From the NCBI RefSeq assembly GCF_024347535.1, contig NZ_AP025497.1:682001-746000 (forward strand): 64,000 nt of DNA. Direction: 5' to 3'. The translations under genes and the position numbers were made by a program. Shown here one piece after another: positions 42,430 through 52,552 of the stretch; positions within the stretch are counted from its first letter, which is position 1, and each line of letters begins with the position of its first letter. This DNA is from Vibrio kanaloae (GTDB taxonomy: Bacteria; Pseudomonadota; Gammaproteobacteria; Enterobacterales; Vibrionaceae). The notes beneath the pieces are model-generated. The model was not told the origin of the DNA, ran no database searches, and was given only the letters and a program-made list of their open reading frames with translations.

Positions 42430-42476
42430 ATGTGGGTATAGCAAAAACTAAATAATATATATTCGGAGATGGCCTG

Positions 42477-44390
42477 ATGGGTAAAATCATTGGTATTGAT
42501 TTAGGTACTACTAACTCTTGTGTTGCTGTTCTTGACGGCGACAAACCACGCGTAATTGAAAATGCTGAAGGCGAACGCACAACAGCATCAGTAATCGCAT
42601 ACACAGAAGGCGAAACGCTAGTTGGTCAACCTGCGAAACGTCAAGCTGTTACTAACCCTCAAAACACACTGTTCGCTATCAAGCGTCTAATCGGTCGTCG
42701 TTTTGAAGATGAAGAAGTTCAACGCGATATCGAAATCATGCCTTTCAGCATTATTAAGGCAGACAACGGTGATGCATGGGTTGAAGCGCAAGGCCAAAAA
42801 ATGGCGGCTCCTCAAGTATCTGCTGAAGTTCTTAAGAAAATGAAGAAAACAGCTGAAGACTTCCTAGGCGAAGAAGTAACTGGCGCAGTTGTTACTGTTC
42901 CTGCTTATTTCAACGATGCTCAGCGTCAAGCAACTAAAGATGCTGGCCGTATCGCTGGTCTAGATGTTAAACGTATCATCAACGAACCAACTGCTGCTGC
43001 TCTAGCTTATGGCTTAGACAAGAAAGGTGGTGATCGCACTATCGCTGTATACGACCTTGGTGGTGGTACATTCGATATATCTATCATCGAAATCGATGAA
43101 GTAGAAGGCGAGAAGACTTTCGAAGTTCTTTCAACTAACGGTGACACTCACCTTGGTGGTGAAGATTTCGATAACCGCATGATCAACTACCTAGTCGATG
43201 AGTTCAAAAAAGAACAAGGTATCAACCTTAAAACTGATCCACTAGCAATGCAGCGAGTTAAAGAAGCAGCAGAAAAAGCGAAAATCGAGCTTTCTTCTAC
43301 GACTCAAACTGACGTAAACCTACCTTACGTTACTGCTGATGCGACTGGTCCTAAACACATGAACATCAAAGTGACTCGTGCGAAGCTTGAGTCTCTAGTT
43401 GAAGACCTAGTTCAACGTTCTCTTGAGCCACTAAAAGTAGCTCTAGCAGATGCTGACCTATCTGTAGGCGAAATCACTGACGTTATCCTAGTTGGTGGTC
43501 AAACTCGTATGCCTATGGTTCAAGCTAAAGTAACTGAATTCTTCGGTAAAGAGCCACGTAAAGACGTGAACCCTGACGAAGCTGTTGCAATGGGTGCTGC
43601 TGTTCAAGGTGGTGTACTAGCTGGTGACGTTAAAGACGTTCTCCTACTAGACGTTACTCCTCTATCTTTCGGTATCGAAACGATGGGCGGCGTGATGACT
43701 AAGCTTATCGAGAAAAACACAACTATCCCTACTAAAGCGGATCAAGTGTTCTCTACAGCTGAAGACAACCAAAACGCAGTAACTATCCACGTTCTTCAAG
43801 GTGAGCGTAAGCAAGCGACTTACAACAAGTCTCTTGGTCAGTTCAACCTAGAAGGTATCCAACCAGCACCTCGTGGCATGCCACAAATCGAAGTAACATT
43901 CGACCTAGATGCTGATGGTATCCTGAACGTATCTGCTAAAGATAAAGCAACAGGTAAAGAGCAGAAGATCACTATCCAAGCATCAGGTGGTTTGTCTGAT
44001 GAAGAGATCGAAGCAATGGTACAAGAAGCAGAAGCTAACAAAGAAGCGGACAAAAAGTTCGAAGAGCTAGTAACTGTACGTAACCAAGCTGACCAAATGA
44101 TTCATGGTACTCGTAAGCAAGTAGAAGAAGCTGGTGAAGCTCTACCTGCAGAAGAGAAAGAGAAGATCGAAGCAGCTATCACGGCACTAGAAGAAGTTAA
44201 GTCTGGTAACGACAAAGAAGCTATCGACGCTAAAGTTCAAGAACTTATGCAAGCAGCTCAGAAGCTAATGGAAATCGCTCAACAGCAAGCTCAAGCACAA
44301 CAAGCTGGCGCTGAAGCGGGTGAGCAACCTAAGCAAGATGACGATGTGGTAGACGCAGAGTTTGAAGAAGTTAAAGACGACAAAAAATAA
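42477..44390 (+). CDS. dnaK: Chaperone DnaK (Hsp70)
   Basis: A 637-residue Hsp70, normal length. The ATPase domain shows [20 protein letters not shown] at the start, [20 protein letters not shown] near 140 and [12 protein letters not shown] near 194. The substrate domain and lid follow and the acidic C-terminal tail ([17 protein letters not shown]) is typical. It folds and refolds proteins with DnaJ and GrpE. The preceding sequence has a sigma-32-like promoter. The start is the ATG at 42477 behind GGAGATGG. Confidence 0.99.
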   Translation: MGKIIGIDLGTTNSCVAVLDGDKPRVIENAEGERTTASVIAYTEGETLVGQPAKRQAVTNPQNTLFAIKRLIGRRFEDEEVQRDIEIMPFSIIKADNGDAWVEAQGQKMAAPQVSAEVLKKMKKTAEDFLGEEVTGAVVTVPAYFNDAQRQATKDAGRIAGLDVKRIINEPTAAALAYGLDKKGGDRTIAVYDLGGGTFDISIIEIDEVEGEKTFEVLSTNGDTHLGGEDFDNRMINYLVDEFKKEQGINLKTDPLAMQRVKEAAEKAKIELSSTTQTDVNLPYVTADATGPKHMNIKVTRAKLESLVEDLVQRSLEPLKVALADADLSVGEITDVILVGGQTRMPMVQAKVTEFFGKEPRKDVNPDEAVAMGAAVQGGVLAGDVKDVLLLDVTPLSFGIETMGGVMTKLIEKNTTIPTKADQVFSTAEDNQNAVTIHVLQGERKQATYNKSLGQFNLEGIQPAPRGMPQIEVTFDLDADGILNVSAKDKATGKEQKITIQASGGLSDEEIEAMVQEAEANKEADKKFEELVTVRNQADQMIHGTRKQVEEAGEALPAEEKEKIEAAITALEEVKSGNDKEAIDAKVQELMQAAQKLMEIAQQQAQAQQAGAEAGEQPKQDDDVVDAEFEEVKDDKK

Positions 44391-44508
44391 TTTCGTCGCA
44401 GAGTGGCCTGATTTCGTTATCGGAAGTGCTCACCTACTAGCGTAGGCTCCGCGCTCCCTCCTAGAACTCAAGCTATCTGCTTAGAAATTTGTCTCGAAGA
44501 CTTATTAA

Positions 44509-44540
44509 TACGGGCGTCAGAGGTAACTCTCACGCCCGTA
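44509..44540 (+). terminator. Hairpin after dnaK
   Basis: TACGGGCGT (44509-44517) and ACGCCCGTA (44532-44540) pair. There is only a short T-rich run, so it may attenuate rather than end transcription into dnaJ. Confidence 0.6.
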
Positions 44541-44561
44541 AATTTGTGTTTAGACTTGTCG

Positions 44562-44614
44562 ATCTAGATAATAGCTTTATTCGGTTCTTCAGCCGACAGA
44601 ACTTTTATCTAGAT
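44562..44614 (+). promoter_or_regulatory. Hairpin in the dnaK-dnaJ spacer
   Basis: ATCTAGATAA (44562-44571) and TTATCTAGAT (44605-44614) are perfect 10-base inverted copies. Inside, GTTCT and AGAAC or TCGG and CCGA can pair in alternative ways. It ends 60 bases before the dnaJ ATG and could be an mRNA structure that protects or controls the transcript. Confidence 0.55.
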
Positions 44615-44674
44615 TGATACACAGACTACTGAAGTGAACATTCGGTAGTAGCAATTATTTTGGTGACCTAGAAC

Positions 44675-45823
44675 ATGTCAAAACGTGATTTTTACGAAGT
44701 ATTAGGCGTAAGCCGCGATGCATCAGAGCGCGATATTAAAAAAGCTTACAAACGCTTAGCGATGAAATTCCACCCGGACCGTAACCAAGGTGACGCTGCC
44801 GCACCAGATAAGTTTAAAGAAGTAAAAGTAGCGTACGAAATCCTGACCGACCCTCAAAAGAAAGCCGCTTATGATCAATACGGCCACGCTGCTTTTGAAC
44901 AAGGCGGTATGGGCGGCGGCGGTGGTTTCGGTGGCGGTGGCCAAGGTGACTTCGGCGATATTTTCGGTGATGTATTTGGTGATATCTTTGGCGGCGGTCG
45001 TCGTGGTGGCGGTCAAGCACGTGCACAACGTGGTTCTGATTTACGTTACAACATGGAGCTTTCTCTAGAAGAGGCGGTTCGTGGTATTTCTAAAGAAATC
45101 GAAGTACCGACACTGGTTGAATGTGATACTTGTGACGGTAGCGGCGCTAAGGCGGGCTCTTCTGCACAAACATGTGGCACTTGTCATGGCCATGGCCAAG
45201 TACAAATGCGTCAAGGTTTCTTTGCAGTTCAACAGACTTGTCCTACTTGTAATGGTAAAGGCAAGATCATCAAAGATCCATGTAATTCATGTCACGGTCA
45301 AGGCCGTAAGCAGAAGACGAAAACACTTAACGTTAAGATCCCTGCAGGCGTTGATACTGGCGATCGTATTCGTCTGTCTGGCGAAGGAGAAGCGGGAGAG
45401 CAAGGCGCTCCAGCTGGTGACCTATACGTACAAGTACACGTAAAAGAGCACAATATCTTTGAGCGTGACGGCAACAACCTTTACTGTGAAGTTCCAGTCA
45501 GCTTCTCTATGGCTGCTCTAGGCGGAGATGTTGAAGTCCCTACATTAGATGGCCGTGTTAACCTTAAAGTGCCAGAAGAAACACAAACGGGCCGTATGTT
45601 CCGTATGCGTGGTAAAGGCGTGAAAGGCGTTCGTGGCGGCGGTGTGGGTGACCTAATTGTTAAGCTAGTAGTTGAAACCCCTGTTAAGCTAAGCTCTCGC
45701 CAAAAAGAGTTACTGCGTGAATTCGAAGAAACATGTGGTGGCGAAGCGGCAAGCAAGCACAAACCAAAATCTGAAGGTTTCTTCAGTGGCGTTAAAAACT
45801 TCTTCGATGACCTAACTAAGTAA
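44675..45823 (+). CDS. dnaJ: Chaperone DnaJ (Hsp40)
   Basis: A 382-residue type I Hsp40. J-domain with HPD at residues 33-35; Gly/Phe-rich linker ([18 protein letters not shown]); four CxxCxGxG zinc motifs around residues 150-205 ([32 protein letters not shown]); then C-terminal substrate domains. It stimulates DnaK ATPase. It follows dnaK after 284 bases and ends at a terminator at 45882. Confidence 0.98.
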   Translation: MSKRDFYEVLGVSRDASERDIKKAYKRLAMKFHPDRNQGDAAAPDKFKEVKVAYEILTDPQKKAAYDQYGHAAFEQGGMGGGGGFGGGGQGDFGDIFGDVFGDIFGGGRRGGGQARAQRGSDLRYNMELSLEEAVRGISKEIEVPTLVECDTCDGSGAKAGSSAQTCGTCHGHGQVQMRQGFFAVQQTCPTCNGKGKIIKDPCNSCHGQGRKQKTKTLNVKIPAGVDTGDRIRLSGEGEAGEQGAPAGDLYVQVHVKEHNIFERDGNNLYCEVPVSFSMAALGGDVEVPTLDGRVNLKVPEETQTGRMFRMRGKGVKGVRGGGVGDLIVKLVVETPVKLSSRQKELLREFEETCGGEAASKHKPKSEGFFSGVKNFFDDLTK

Positions 45824-45881
45824 TCAATTAATTACTTGGTAACTGGTTAAGCCAACTAATAGGGTTGTTGATAAAATTAGG

Positions 45882-45908
45882 AAGCCTGCTTATGTAGCAG
45901 GCTTTTTT
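45882..45908 (+). terminator. Terminator after dnaJ
   Basis: AAGCCTGCT and AGCAGGCTT pair and T6 follows. Confidence 0.88.
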
Positions 45909-45981
45909 GCATCTGTAGATCAGAGAATAAATAGCTGATTTTTTGGAGGTACGTTCTCGAATTATTTGATGGTTTAATTCG

Positions 45982-46413
45982 TTACTTCCAACATGTTTCT
46001 GGCTCCGAGATACCTGAGTGGTGTAATTCCAAAATATCGGTCGTCGAATCTAAGCAGTCATCGTTTGTTTGTGGTGAATGTGGTTCAGCCTGAATCGAAT
46101 AGGTGGTGCTGCTGGCCGAAACCGCTAGCGTGTATCGGCTAGTATCGGTATCACAAAATAAACATGTCCCTCTAGAAATAATACCCGCCGCTGCCGACGC
46201 GTAGTTTCCCGCGTACAGCGTCTCTATTTCCAACTGTATCTTTGTCATATCAGCCATTGCTGTGACTCGATGCGCCTTTATCACATGATTGGTATAACTT
46301 GGATACGCTATTGCACCTAGTATCCCTATGATGATGACAGTCAACAATAATTCGATCAATGTCATTCCTTTAATACTTAAGTTGTTGTTGTTGCATTTAT
46401 TTTTTCGAATCAT
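45982..46413 (-). CDS. pilE: Type IV pilin-like protein, PilE family
   Basis: A 143-residue pseudopilin. Prepilin cleavage site KG/MTLIE (after Gly16, Glu at +5) is followed by a hydrophobic helix (LLLTVIIIGILGAIAYPSY). Two Cys pairs are present in the C-terminal part. The start at 46413 (MIRKNKCNNN) places the cleavage site correctly; the frame from 46464 would add 17 residues. It is divergent from the fimT-pilV operon and probably a minor pilin of the same type IV pilus. V. cholerae has a matching minor-pilin cluster here. Confidence 0.85.
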   Translation of the reverse strand: MIRKNKCNNNNLSIKGMTLIELLLTVIIIGILGAIAYPSYTNHVIKAHRVTAMADMTKIQLEIETLYAGNYASAAAGIISRGTCLFCDTDTSRYTLAVSASSTTYSIQAEPHSPQTNDDCLDSTTDILELHHSGISEPETCWK

Positions 46414-46515
46414 CACGAGTAGTTCCCTTTTATTATTCTGCCCATTTTTCTCTGGTGATAGCATCTGTGCAAGATTAAATACGGTTACGTATCGGTTTAC
46501 ATAGGAATTTGGGAA

Positions 46516-47016
46516 ATGTCTCGCGGGTTTACCTTCTTAGAGCTACTTATAACCATTTCAGTGCTCTCAATATTACTGGCAGTTGCTGCGCCAAGTTTTA
46601 GTTCTGTCTCTCAGACCATTAAGATGCAAAGGCTAGCAAGTGAATTGAACGGTTTTATGATGCAAGCGAAATCTGAAGCTGTGATGAGAAATACAGACCT
46701 TTGGGCGCACTTTCTGATGAATGGTAACTCAAGTGATACTGGTGACTGGAAAGTAGAGCTAACTGAATTTAATGTTCCTAATACAGGTACTGCAATATTA
46801 ACGATGGAGGGTGGGGCGTTCCGTAATGTTGATGTCACCGTTAACTATAGCTCAGAACAAATAAAATTCAGTGGAATCAATGGAAGGGCTAAAGATGGAA
46901 GCTTTTTATTTGATATTAATTCAAAGCCATTGAAATTAATCACGTATAGAGCTTCTGGGCGGATGAGGATTTGTGGTGTTGGGGGAGACTTTTATGGTTA
47001 TCAAGCCTGTAGTTAG
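46516..47016 (+). CDS. fimT: Minor pilin FimT/GspH family
   Basis: A 166-residue pseudopilin with cleavage site RG/FTFLE (after Gly4, Glu at +5), a hydrophobic helix (LLITISVLSILLAVAAPSF) and a GspH/FimT-type beta-rich C-terminus ending with two Cys (RICGVGGDFYGYQAC). It is first in the order fimT-pilW-pilX-pilV. Minor pilins prime pilus assembly and FimT-type proteins can bind DNA for uptake; the second is an inference here. Confidence 0.85.
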   Translation: MSRGFTFLELLITISVLSILLAVAAPSFSSVSQTIKMQRLASELNGFMMQAKSEAVMRNTDLWAHFLMNGNSSDTGDWKVELTEFNVPNTGTAILTMEGGAFRNVDVTVNYSSEQIKFSGINGRAKDGSFLFDINSKPLKLITYRASGRMRICGVGGDFYGYQACS

Positions 47017-47596
47017 AAGGCGACAATGTGGTGCGACTTTAATTGAATTTATGATCTCTTCTATCTTAGGCGTTATTGTTATTGGAAGTGTCGGTTCAGT
47101 CTTTATATCAGGACAAAATATAGCATCAGAGAAAAGTAATGAGTTGCTATTACTACAGCAAGTTTCTGGTGCTCTCCAGTACTTTAAAGAAGATCTTCAG
47201 CGAGCTGGCTATGATGGAGGAGCTGGGATATCTCTAAAATTATCTGATGCCACAAATATAGTATACATATCTCCGGACTCAAAAACGGTCGCATACGCTT
47301 ATACATATCAATCTGAGGTGAGAAATGTTGCGTTTGTATTTGATTCAGGTGTAGTAAAAGTCTGTGACAGTCCTTCTACCACTGTAAAAACAGTGTCTGC
47401 AGCCACGAGTGGTTGTTCTTCTATTTTTGAACCGAATCAAATCCGAGTGATTAACTTCGATGTTAGTCAATCAAGTATAGGCACTCAAGGGGTTAGTTCC
47501 GGTATTACAACCATTGCGATCTCAGCGGAGTTGGTTGGGGACACTTCAGTAAGTTATTCATCAAGTGTGGTTGTAAAAAATAGGAATTGGGGATGA
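46994..47596 (+). CDS. pilW: Minor pilin PilW family
   Basis: A 200-residue pseudopilin with cleavage site QCG/ATLIE (after Gly13, Glu at +5) and a hydrophobic helix (MISSILGVIVIGSVGSVFI). I favour the ATG at 46994, behind GGGGGAG, over 46973. It overlaps fimT by 23 bases. PilW-type proteins belong to the minor pilin tip complex. Confidence 0.82.
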   Translation: MVIKPVVRRRQCGATLIEFMISSILGVIVIGSVGSVFISGQNIASEKSNELLLLQQVSGALQYFKEDLQRAGYDGGAGISLKLSDATNIVYISPDSKTVAYAYTYQSEVRNVAFVFDSGVVKVCDSPSTTVKTVSAATSGCSSIFEPNQIRVINFDVSQSSIGTQGVSSGITTIAISAELVGDTSVSYSSSVVVKNRNWG

Positions 47597-48858
47597 ATAA
47601 AAATCAACAAGGCGCGGTTGTTCTATTGGTGACAAGCGTGTTACTGGTCTCTGCTTTAATGCTCACTTTCGGTAGCTACCGTTCGGTTTTCTACCAAATA
47701 AAGAGAGCTCAAAATGAAGTGGAAGCTCGTAAGCAGCATTGGAAGGCAGAAGGAGGTTTAGAATGTGCGATTACAGAAATTAAATATGATCGTTCTATTC
47801 ATCCAGTAAATCAGGCTTATAGTTTATGTGATTTATCTTCAATATCTATTTCCCCTCAGACTGTTGGTGAAACGATATATACGTTGACATCAATGAGTGG
47901 TTACAGTTCATTGAAAAAAAACATAGATATATCTTCTCGCTCAACTGGAGCTATTCAGGCTCGATCTGATCTTAAATTGATCGGTGCGAATGAATTTGTT
48001 CCCGATGTTGAAGGGGATGATCAATGTGTATCTGTTCGGTATGCGAGTGGGTTTATCATGAATGGTTCATTTAAAACCTTGAACCCTGCAGGTGTTATTT
48101 GTGACAGTGCGTACCAAACAGATACAGAGGCATCGGATTATATGTGCATATCAGGTGATAGTAATTGTGTGAAGCATAGTAAGTCGGATTACGACCTAAC
48201 TGTTGTCGGGAGCGATATAACTCACAGAGGTGCAGATAAATTAGTTGAAAATGACTTTGTTTATGATCCTAGTCTTGACCCATTTGAAAGTTTTTTTGGA
48301 GATACAAGAAGTAATATTGATTCAATAAAAGCAGAGTATGAGATTGTACAAGGGACTGTAACCTCAGGATCTTCGGGAAGTGATAGCTGCCAAGATAGAA
48401 TCAAGAATGCTTACTCTATCAACGATAATGTTTGGGTTGAAGGTGACTGTGATCTTGAAAGTGGTAACTTGCTGAATACAACTTCAATTGGTGCATCATC
48501 GAAGGTGTTAGTTGTCGAAGACGGGATTCTTAGTGTAAATGGGGCCAATGACTTCCCTGGTATTATATATCAGTTATTCACCTCTACGATTCCAAACGGT
48601 GCGAATTTAAGCTCGCGTTGGACAAGTGATGTCTCCACGTATAACAACCTCTCTACAGCTGAGTTAACGGTAGCCCAAAAAAAGAAACTAACATTCTTCT
48701 CTCGTGGTGCATTTAAGCCTAAAGGAGGTTATGTTTTTGATACACCGGGAGGCTTAACCGTTTTTGGTGTTTCATTAAGTTTAACCTTTGATTCCGGGTC
48801 TGTTCCAAATAACAGCTTAAAGGTTAAGTGGCAAAAAGGTTCATGGAATGATTTGTAG
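47593..48858 (+). CDS. pilX: Minor pilin PilX-like protein
   Basis: A 421-residue protein starting MNKNQQGAVVLLVTSVLLVS, so a short leader ending in Gly7 and a hydrophobic helix without Glu at +5, as usual for PilX. It is longer than typical PilX proteins (about 180-200), with a large secreted domain that contains several Cys. Its ATG overlaps the pilW stop (ATGA). It is unrecognised beyond the N-terminus; assignment rests on position and leader. Confidence 0.7.
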   Translation: MNKNQQGAVVLLVTSVLLVSALMLTFGSYRSVFYQIKRAQNEVEARKQHWKAEGGLECAITEIKYDRSIHPVNQAYSLCDLSSISISPQTVGETIYTLTSMSGYSSLKKNIDISSRSTGAIQARSDLKLIGANEFVPDVEGDDQCVSVRYASGFIMNGSFKTLNPAGVICDSAYQTDTEASDYMCISGDSNCVKHSKSDYDLTVVGSDITHRGADKLVENDFVYDPSLDPFESFFGDTRSNIDSIKAEYEIVQGTVTSGSSGSDSCQDRIKNAYSINDNVWVEGDCDLESGNLLNTTSIGASSKVLVVEDGILSVNGANDFPGIIYQLFTSTIPNGANLSSRWTSDVSTYNNLSTAELTVAQKKKLTFFSRGAFKPKGGYVFDTPGGLTVFGVSLSLTFDSGSVPNNSLKVKWQKGSWNDL

Positions 48859-49258
48859 ACAAAAAGGCTTCAACTTAATCGAAGTACTCATTTCTTTTTT
48901 ATTGATAGGAGTAGGAGCTCTTGGACTTATTAAACTACAAACGTATGTGGAGCAAAAATCTGATTTTGCTATTCAAAGTGTTGAGGCTTTGCACTTAGCT
49001 GAAAATAAATTGGAAGGGTTTAGAACTCGCGGAGCATCTGCAGCTTTGTCAAGTATTACCCCTACCGATTTTATTACTGATATCGTCGATGGTGAGGATC
49101 ACACCCATGTTAAGTATCAACTTGATTGGACAGTGACGAGTCGTTTATCTGGGGCGTTGAAAACTATCCAGATGACCAGTTCGTGGCAAGATAGGTTTGG
49201 AGAAGATCAATCCATAACTTTAGATACAATGATTTCTAAATACAGTGAGTTTGACTGA
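48848..49258 (+). CDS. pilV: Minor pilin PilV family
   Basis: A 136-residue pseudopilin with KG/FNLIE (after Gly7, Glu at +5) and hydrophobic helix VLISFLLIGVGALGLIKLQ, typical of PilV. It overlaps pilX by 11 bases and ends the operon. An IS element lies 75 bases after the stop and does not disrupt it. Confidence 0.85.
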   Translation: MICRQKGFNLIEVLISFLLIGVGALGLIKLQTYVEQKSDFAIQSVEALHLAENKLEGFRTRGASAALSSITPTDFITDIVDGEDHTHVKYQLDWTVTSRLSGALKTIQMTSSWQDRFGEDQSITLDTMISKYSEFD

Positions 49259-49332
49259 CCTTTTAAATAAACAGTATCTGTATATCAGTTTCTACCAACT
49301 TTTTACTGATGATTTTAATTTTTAGGGTGTTA

Positions 49333-50424
49333 TACCAATTCCATTAATTAACTTACCAATCGAGTCCAATCTCTAAAGCAGAGGGATTGGGACTCTTCGT
49401 TTATCTTCACAAAAACTGTTCCAAGCATTGCATACTGAGTTCACTATATCGTTATAGTTTTCAAAACACCTATTCGCTAACTTGTATTGTCGAAGCCATT
49501 GCCAAACTTGTTCTATCGGGTTTAATTCAGGTGAATATGGCGGGATATGGATTATCGTGATGTTCTTAAAATGATTGGCTAAATGTGTTTGATGCCAGCT
49601 CGCTTGATCCATAATAACCACGGAATGTTTACCTCTAGGGGTCGCCGTTGAGATTAATTCAAGATGCTTCGTCATTGCTTCCATGTTGCTTAACGGTGAA
49701 ACAATAGCTTCAGCTTCGCCTGTATTGATACAAACGGCTCCAAACAAATAAGCATACTCAAATTGTTGCTGTTGAACGGCTCTAGGTCGAGTTCCTTTTT
49801 CTGCCCAAATCTTGGTTGTGGTATTGCGTTGACCAAATCTAGCTTCATCTTGAAACCAAACAAGCACTTCTTTTAAGTGGATATGCCCAGGGATCTTAAG
49901 GATCGTTTCTATTGGGAATTTTTTTAAAAGATTCTTGAGCTTCTTCTGATTGTTTTGGGTGCTTTGAACGTGTTGTTATCCAACTCAAATTAAGTTCATG
50001 CAGTAAGCGGTATACACCGGATGGTTGGTAAGATATATCAAATTCATCAAGGATGAATTGTGTGATATCACTCCCTTGTAAGCGCCCACCCTCAGGTTTT
50101 ATTGCATTTGAAGTGACGTATTCTTTAAGATGTTTTTTTTGCTCAATAGTGAGTCTGGAAGGTCTTCCTGTATGAGGTTTTTCTACTAACCCTTCAACAC
50201 CAAAATCAAGATAGGCCTTGATCCATTTATTCACACTGAGACGACTGACTTTAAGGAATGACGCGATTTCAGTTCGATTTTTACCATCGATAAAGTGAGA
50301 GACTGCGAGTAATCTTAGCCTCAACCTCGCGTTGGAGGTTGTGCCGATAAGCTTTGATAAATCTGAGTTCATATAGGCTCCTTTCAGAGTCTATATTAGA
50401 TCATTAATTTAATGGAATTGGTAT
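49333..50424. mobile_element. IS630-type insertion sequence (~1.09 kb)
   Basis: Terminal inverted repeats TACCAATTCCATTAATTAA at the left (from 49333) and its near complement TTAATTTAATGGAATTGGTA at the right (to 50424). TA dinucleotides at both ends fit the TA target duplication of IS630/Tc1-mariner elements. It carries one transposase gene on the minus strand, split by a frameshift. It inserted in the gap between pilV and the AbgT gene. Confidence 0.88.
49373..50372 (-). pseudogene. IS630 transposase, split in two frames
   Basis: The N-terminal part (49896-50372) has the helix-turn-helix DNA-binding domain (RTEIASFLKVSRLSVNKWIK, later a homeodomain-like half). The C-terminal part (49373-49867) has the DDE catalytic domain: FQDEARFGQ with the first acid, VIMDQASWH with the second, and LNPIEQVWQWL with the third. 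The frames join if one A is removed from an A7 run (minus strand of 49919-49925), giving FKKFPIETILKIPGH. So it is a one-base insertion, or the run supports slippage. Otherwise the protein looks complete. Confidence 0.85.
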
Positions 50425-50647
50425 TATTTGCGCCCTGGTTAAAGTTATGTATACGGGATGGTGTGTTTTGTGTTTTTATATTGTTGCTACCTAATAGTAA
50501 TTTTGCAAAATATGTCTCCATTTATGTAAAATAAGGTGGAACCTTGTGCTTTTTAATGGCGATTTAAATAGAATATGTGCTGTGCCAATAGGCCTTGATT
50601 AAAATTTATATAAGCCCTAAACAAACAACATCACATATGGAGTTACC

Positions 50648-52210
50648 ATGAGTAACCAAGCCGTAAAAAAAGCACCGCCGACTGATAAGATCAGTGGGAT
50701 GGACCGCTTTCTAAACTTCATTGAACGTGCCGGTAACAAAATCCCAGATCCTGCCCTACTCTTTTTTTGGGGACTTATTTTAGTCTGGGTGTTATCTGCT
50801 GTATTCTCACGTTTTACTTTCGATTTGATTCACCCTGTATCTGGTGAAGCCATTGTCGTTTCGAACTTATTAACAGGTGAGTCCTTTGCGAGCTTTTTAG
50901 CTAATATGGTGACTAACTTTACCGGGTTTGCACCTCTTGGAATCGTGCTGGTTGCTATGTTAGGTGTTGGTGTTGCTGAAGCTTCAGGCTTTATTAATAC
51001 TGGTCTGAAAAAGATGCTGAACGTGACTCCTGCTAAGCTATTAACGCCGATGCTGATCTTGGTAGCTATTGTGTCTCACACAGCTGCCGATGCTGGTTAC
51101 GTACTGGTTATCCCTCTTGGTGGTATTATTTTCCACGCCGCGGGTCGCCACCCTCTAGCGGGTATTGCAGCAGCGTTTGCTGGTGTATCAGGTGGCTTTG
51201 CGGCAAACTTCTTGCCATCAGGTATCGATCCTCTTTTGGCGGGCTTTACACAAGAAGCTGCGCAAATTCTTGATCCAGATTACATAGTAAACCCTCTTTC
51301 TAATATCTTTTTTACAGGTTTATCTTCCCTATTAATTGTAAGTATTGGTTGGTATATAACGGATAAGATTATTTCACCACGTCTTGCTAAAACTGCTATC
51401 GATGAAGATGCAGAAGATGCACCGGATATGGGGTCATTTACCGAAATTGAAAGTAAGGCTTTCTCGCGTGCGGGTTGGGCAATGGTCGTTGGTATTGTTG
51501 CTTTGATTGCTGCTTTAGTACCTGAGACCTCGCCTTTGCGTTCTCCTGCGGGGGAAATCACTTCTTTTAATGCGCCAATTATGAAGTCTATTGTACCGCT
51601 TATCTTTATCCTGTTTATTATTCCAGGAGTGGTTTACGGTCGTATTGTTGGTACTTTTAAAGCTAGCGACGACATCATTAAATCGATGTCTGCAACTATG
51701 GCAAGCATGGGCAGCTTTATGGTGATGGCTTTCTTCATTGCTCAGTTCCTAGTCGCTTTCTCTCAATCTAACTTGGGTACATTACTGGCGCTATCTGGTG
51801 CTCAGTTATTGCAAGCGATGAACCTACCAGGACAAGTGACGATTATTGGTATGATTTTACTAACCGCATTTGTTAATTTATTAGTCGGTTCGGCTTCTGC
51901 TAAGTGGGCGCTGATTGGTCCTATTATGGTTCCAATGCTAATGGCTGTCGGCATCTCTCCAGAGCTGACGCAAGCGGCGTACCGTGTTGGTGACTCAGTT
52001 TCCAATATCATTTCTCCGATGATGGTGTTCTTCCCATTAGTTGTTGTTTACATGCAGCGTTATGTGAAGGGGTCAGGCATTGGTTCACTAGCCTCTATGA
52101 TGATGCCATACTCTATCGCGATGGCAATTGGTTGGTCTATCTTCTTGCTAGCTTACTGGGCGCTTGGTATCCCACTAGGTATCCAAGCACCTTACACTTA
52201 CACAATGTAA
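50648..52210 (+). CDS. AbgT-family transporter
   Basis: A 520-residue inner-membrane protein with about 12 membrane segments or hairpins. AbgT hallmarks: GNKIPDPALLFFWGL near residue 25, AVSHTAADAGYVLVIPLGG-like segment (VSHTAADAGYVLVIPLGG) near 140, and SAKWALIGPIMVPMLM near 418. Members import p-aminobenzoyl-glutamate or export sulphonamides. It is preceded by a 220-base gap after the IS element and followed by a terminator at 52249. Confidence 0.9.
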   Translation: MSNQAVKKAPPTDKISGMDRFLNFIERAGNKIPDPALLFFWGLILVWVLSAVFSRFTFDLIHPVSGEAIVVSNLLTGESFASFLANMVTNFTGFAPLGIVLVAMLGVGVAEASGFINTGLKKMLNVTPAKLLTPMLILVAIVSHTAADAGYVLVIPLGGIIFHAAGRHPLAGIAAAFAGVSGGFAANFLPSGIDPLLAGFTQEAAQILDPDYIVNPLSNIFFTGLSSLLIVSIGWYITDKIISPRLAKTAIDEDAEDAPDMGSFTEIESKAFSRAGWAMVVGIVALIAALVPETSPLRSPAGEITSFNAPIMKSIVPLIFILFIIPGVVYGRIVGTFKASDDIIKSMSATMASMGSFMVMAFFIAQFLVAFSQSNLGTLLALSGAQLLQAMNLPGQVTIIGMILLTAFVNLLVGSASAKWALIGPIMVPMLMAVGISPELTQAAYRVGDSVSNIISPMMVFFPLVVVYMQRYVKGSGIGSLASMMMPYSIAMAIGWSIFLLAYWALGIPLGIQAPYTYTM

Positions 52211-52552
52211 GGCCCCACTAAGTCATATTAAGCAGCACTAATAAATGGTAAGCTCGCACCGAACAAGCGAGCTTTTACTGATTATTTTCCTATGTTCTAT
52301 ATTTATTAGGGCAGCTTTAATGAGCTCATGGCTATTTTTTTTCCGTGTTTAGTATTCCTTATACTGAGTATAAGACTAAGATCTAACTTAAATAGCACGG
52401 TATTTTCAGATAACCGAACTCTATTTTTAGTCACTTCAATTAGAACCTCGTTAGTCACTTTATTTCACGATATTGTCCACTTTCGCTAAGATTAGGTATG
52501 CTTTATTGCATACCTTTTTTGTTCCTATTTCTTTGTTTTTCTGGAGTTCCCT
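52211..52552. other. Intergenic region AbgT gene to tadA
   Basis: Holds a terminator (52249-52275) and AT-rich sequence. TTGCATACCTTTTTTG-like sequence lies near the tadA start. No gene seen. Confidence 0.5.
52249..52275 (+). terminator. Terminator after the AbgT gene
   Basis: AAGCTCGC and GCGAGCTT pair around ACCGAACAA and are followed by a T-run. Confidence 0.85.

Larger units (their letters stand above)
41998..42476. other. Intergenic region upstream of dnaK
   Basis: Holds the symporter terminator (42050-42077), a small ACAGAA triple repeat near 42171-42190, and the dnaK heat-shock promoter (42401-42429). A 66-codon frame at 42139-42339 has no recognisable product and is not called. Confidence 0.5.
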
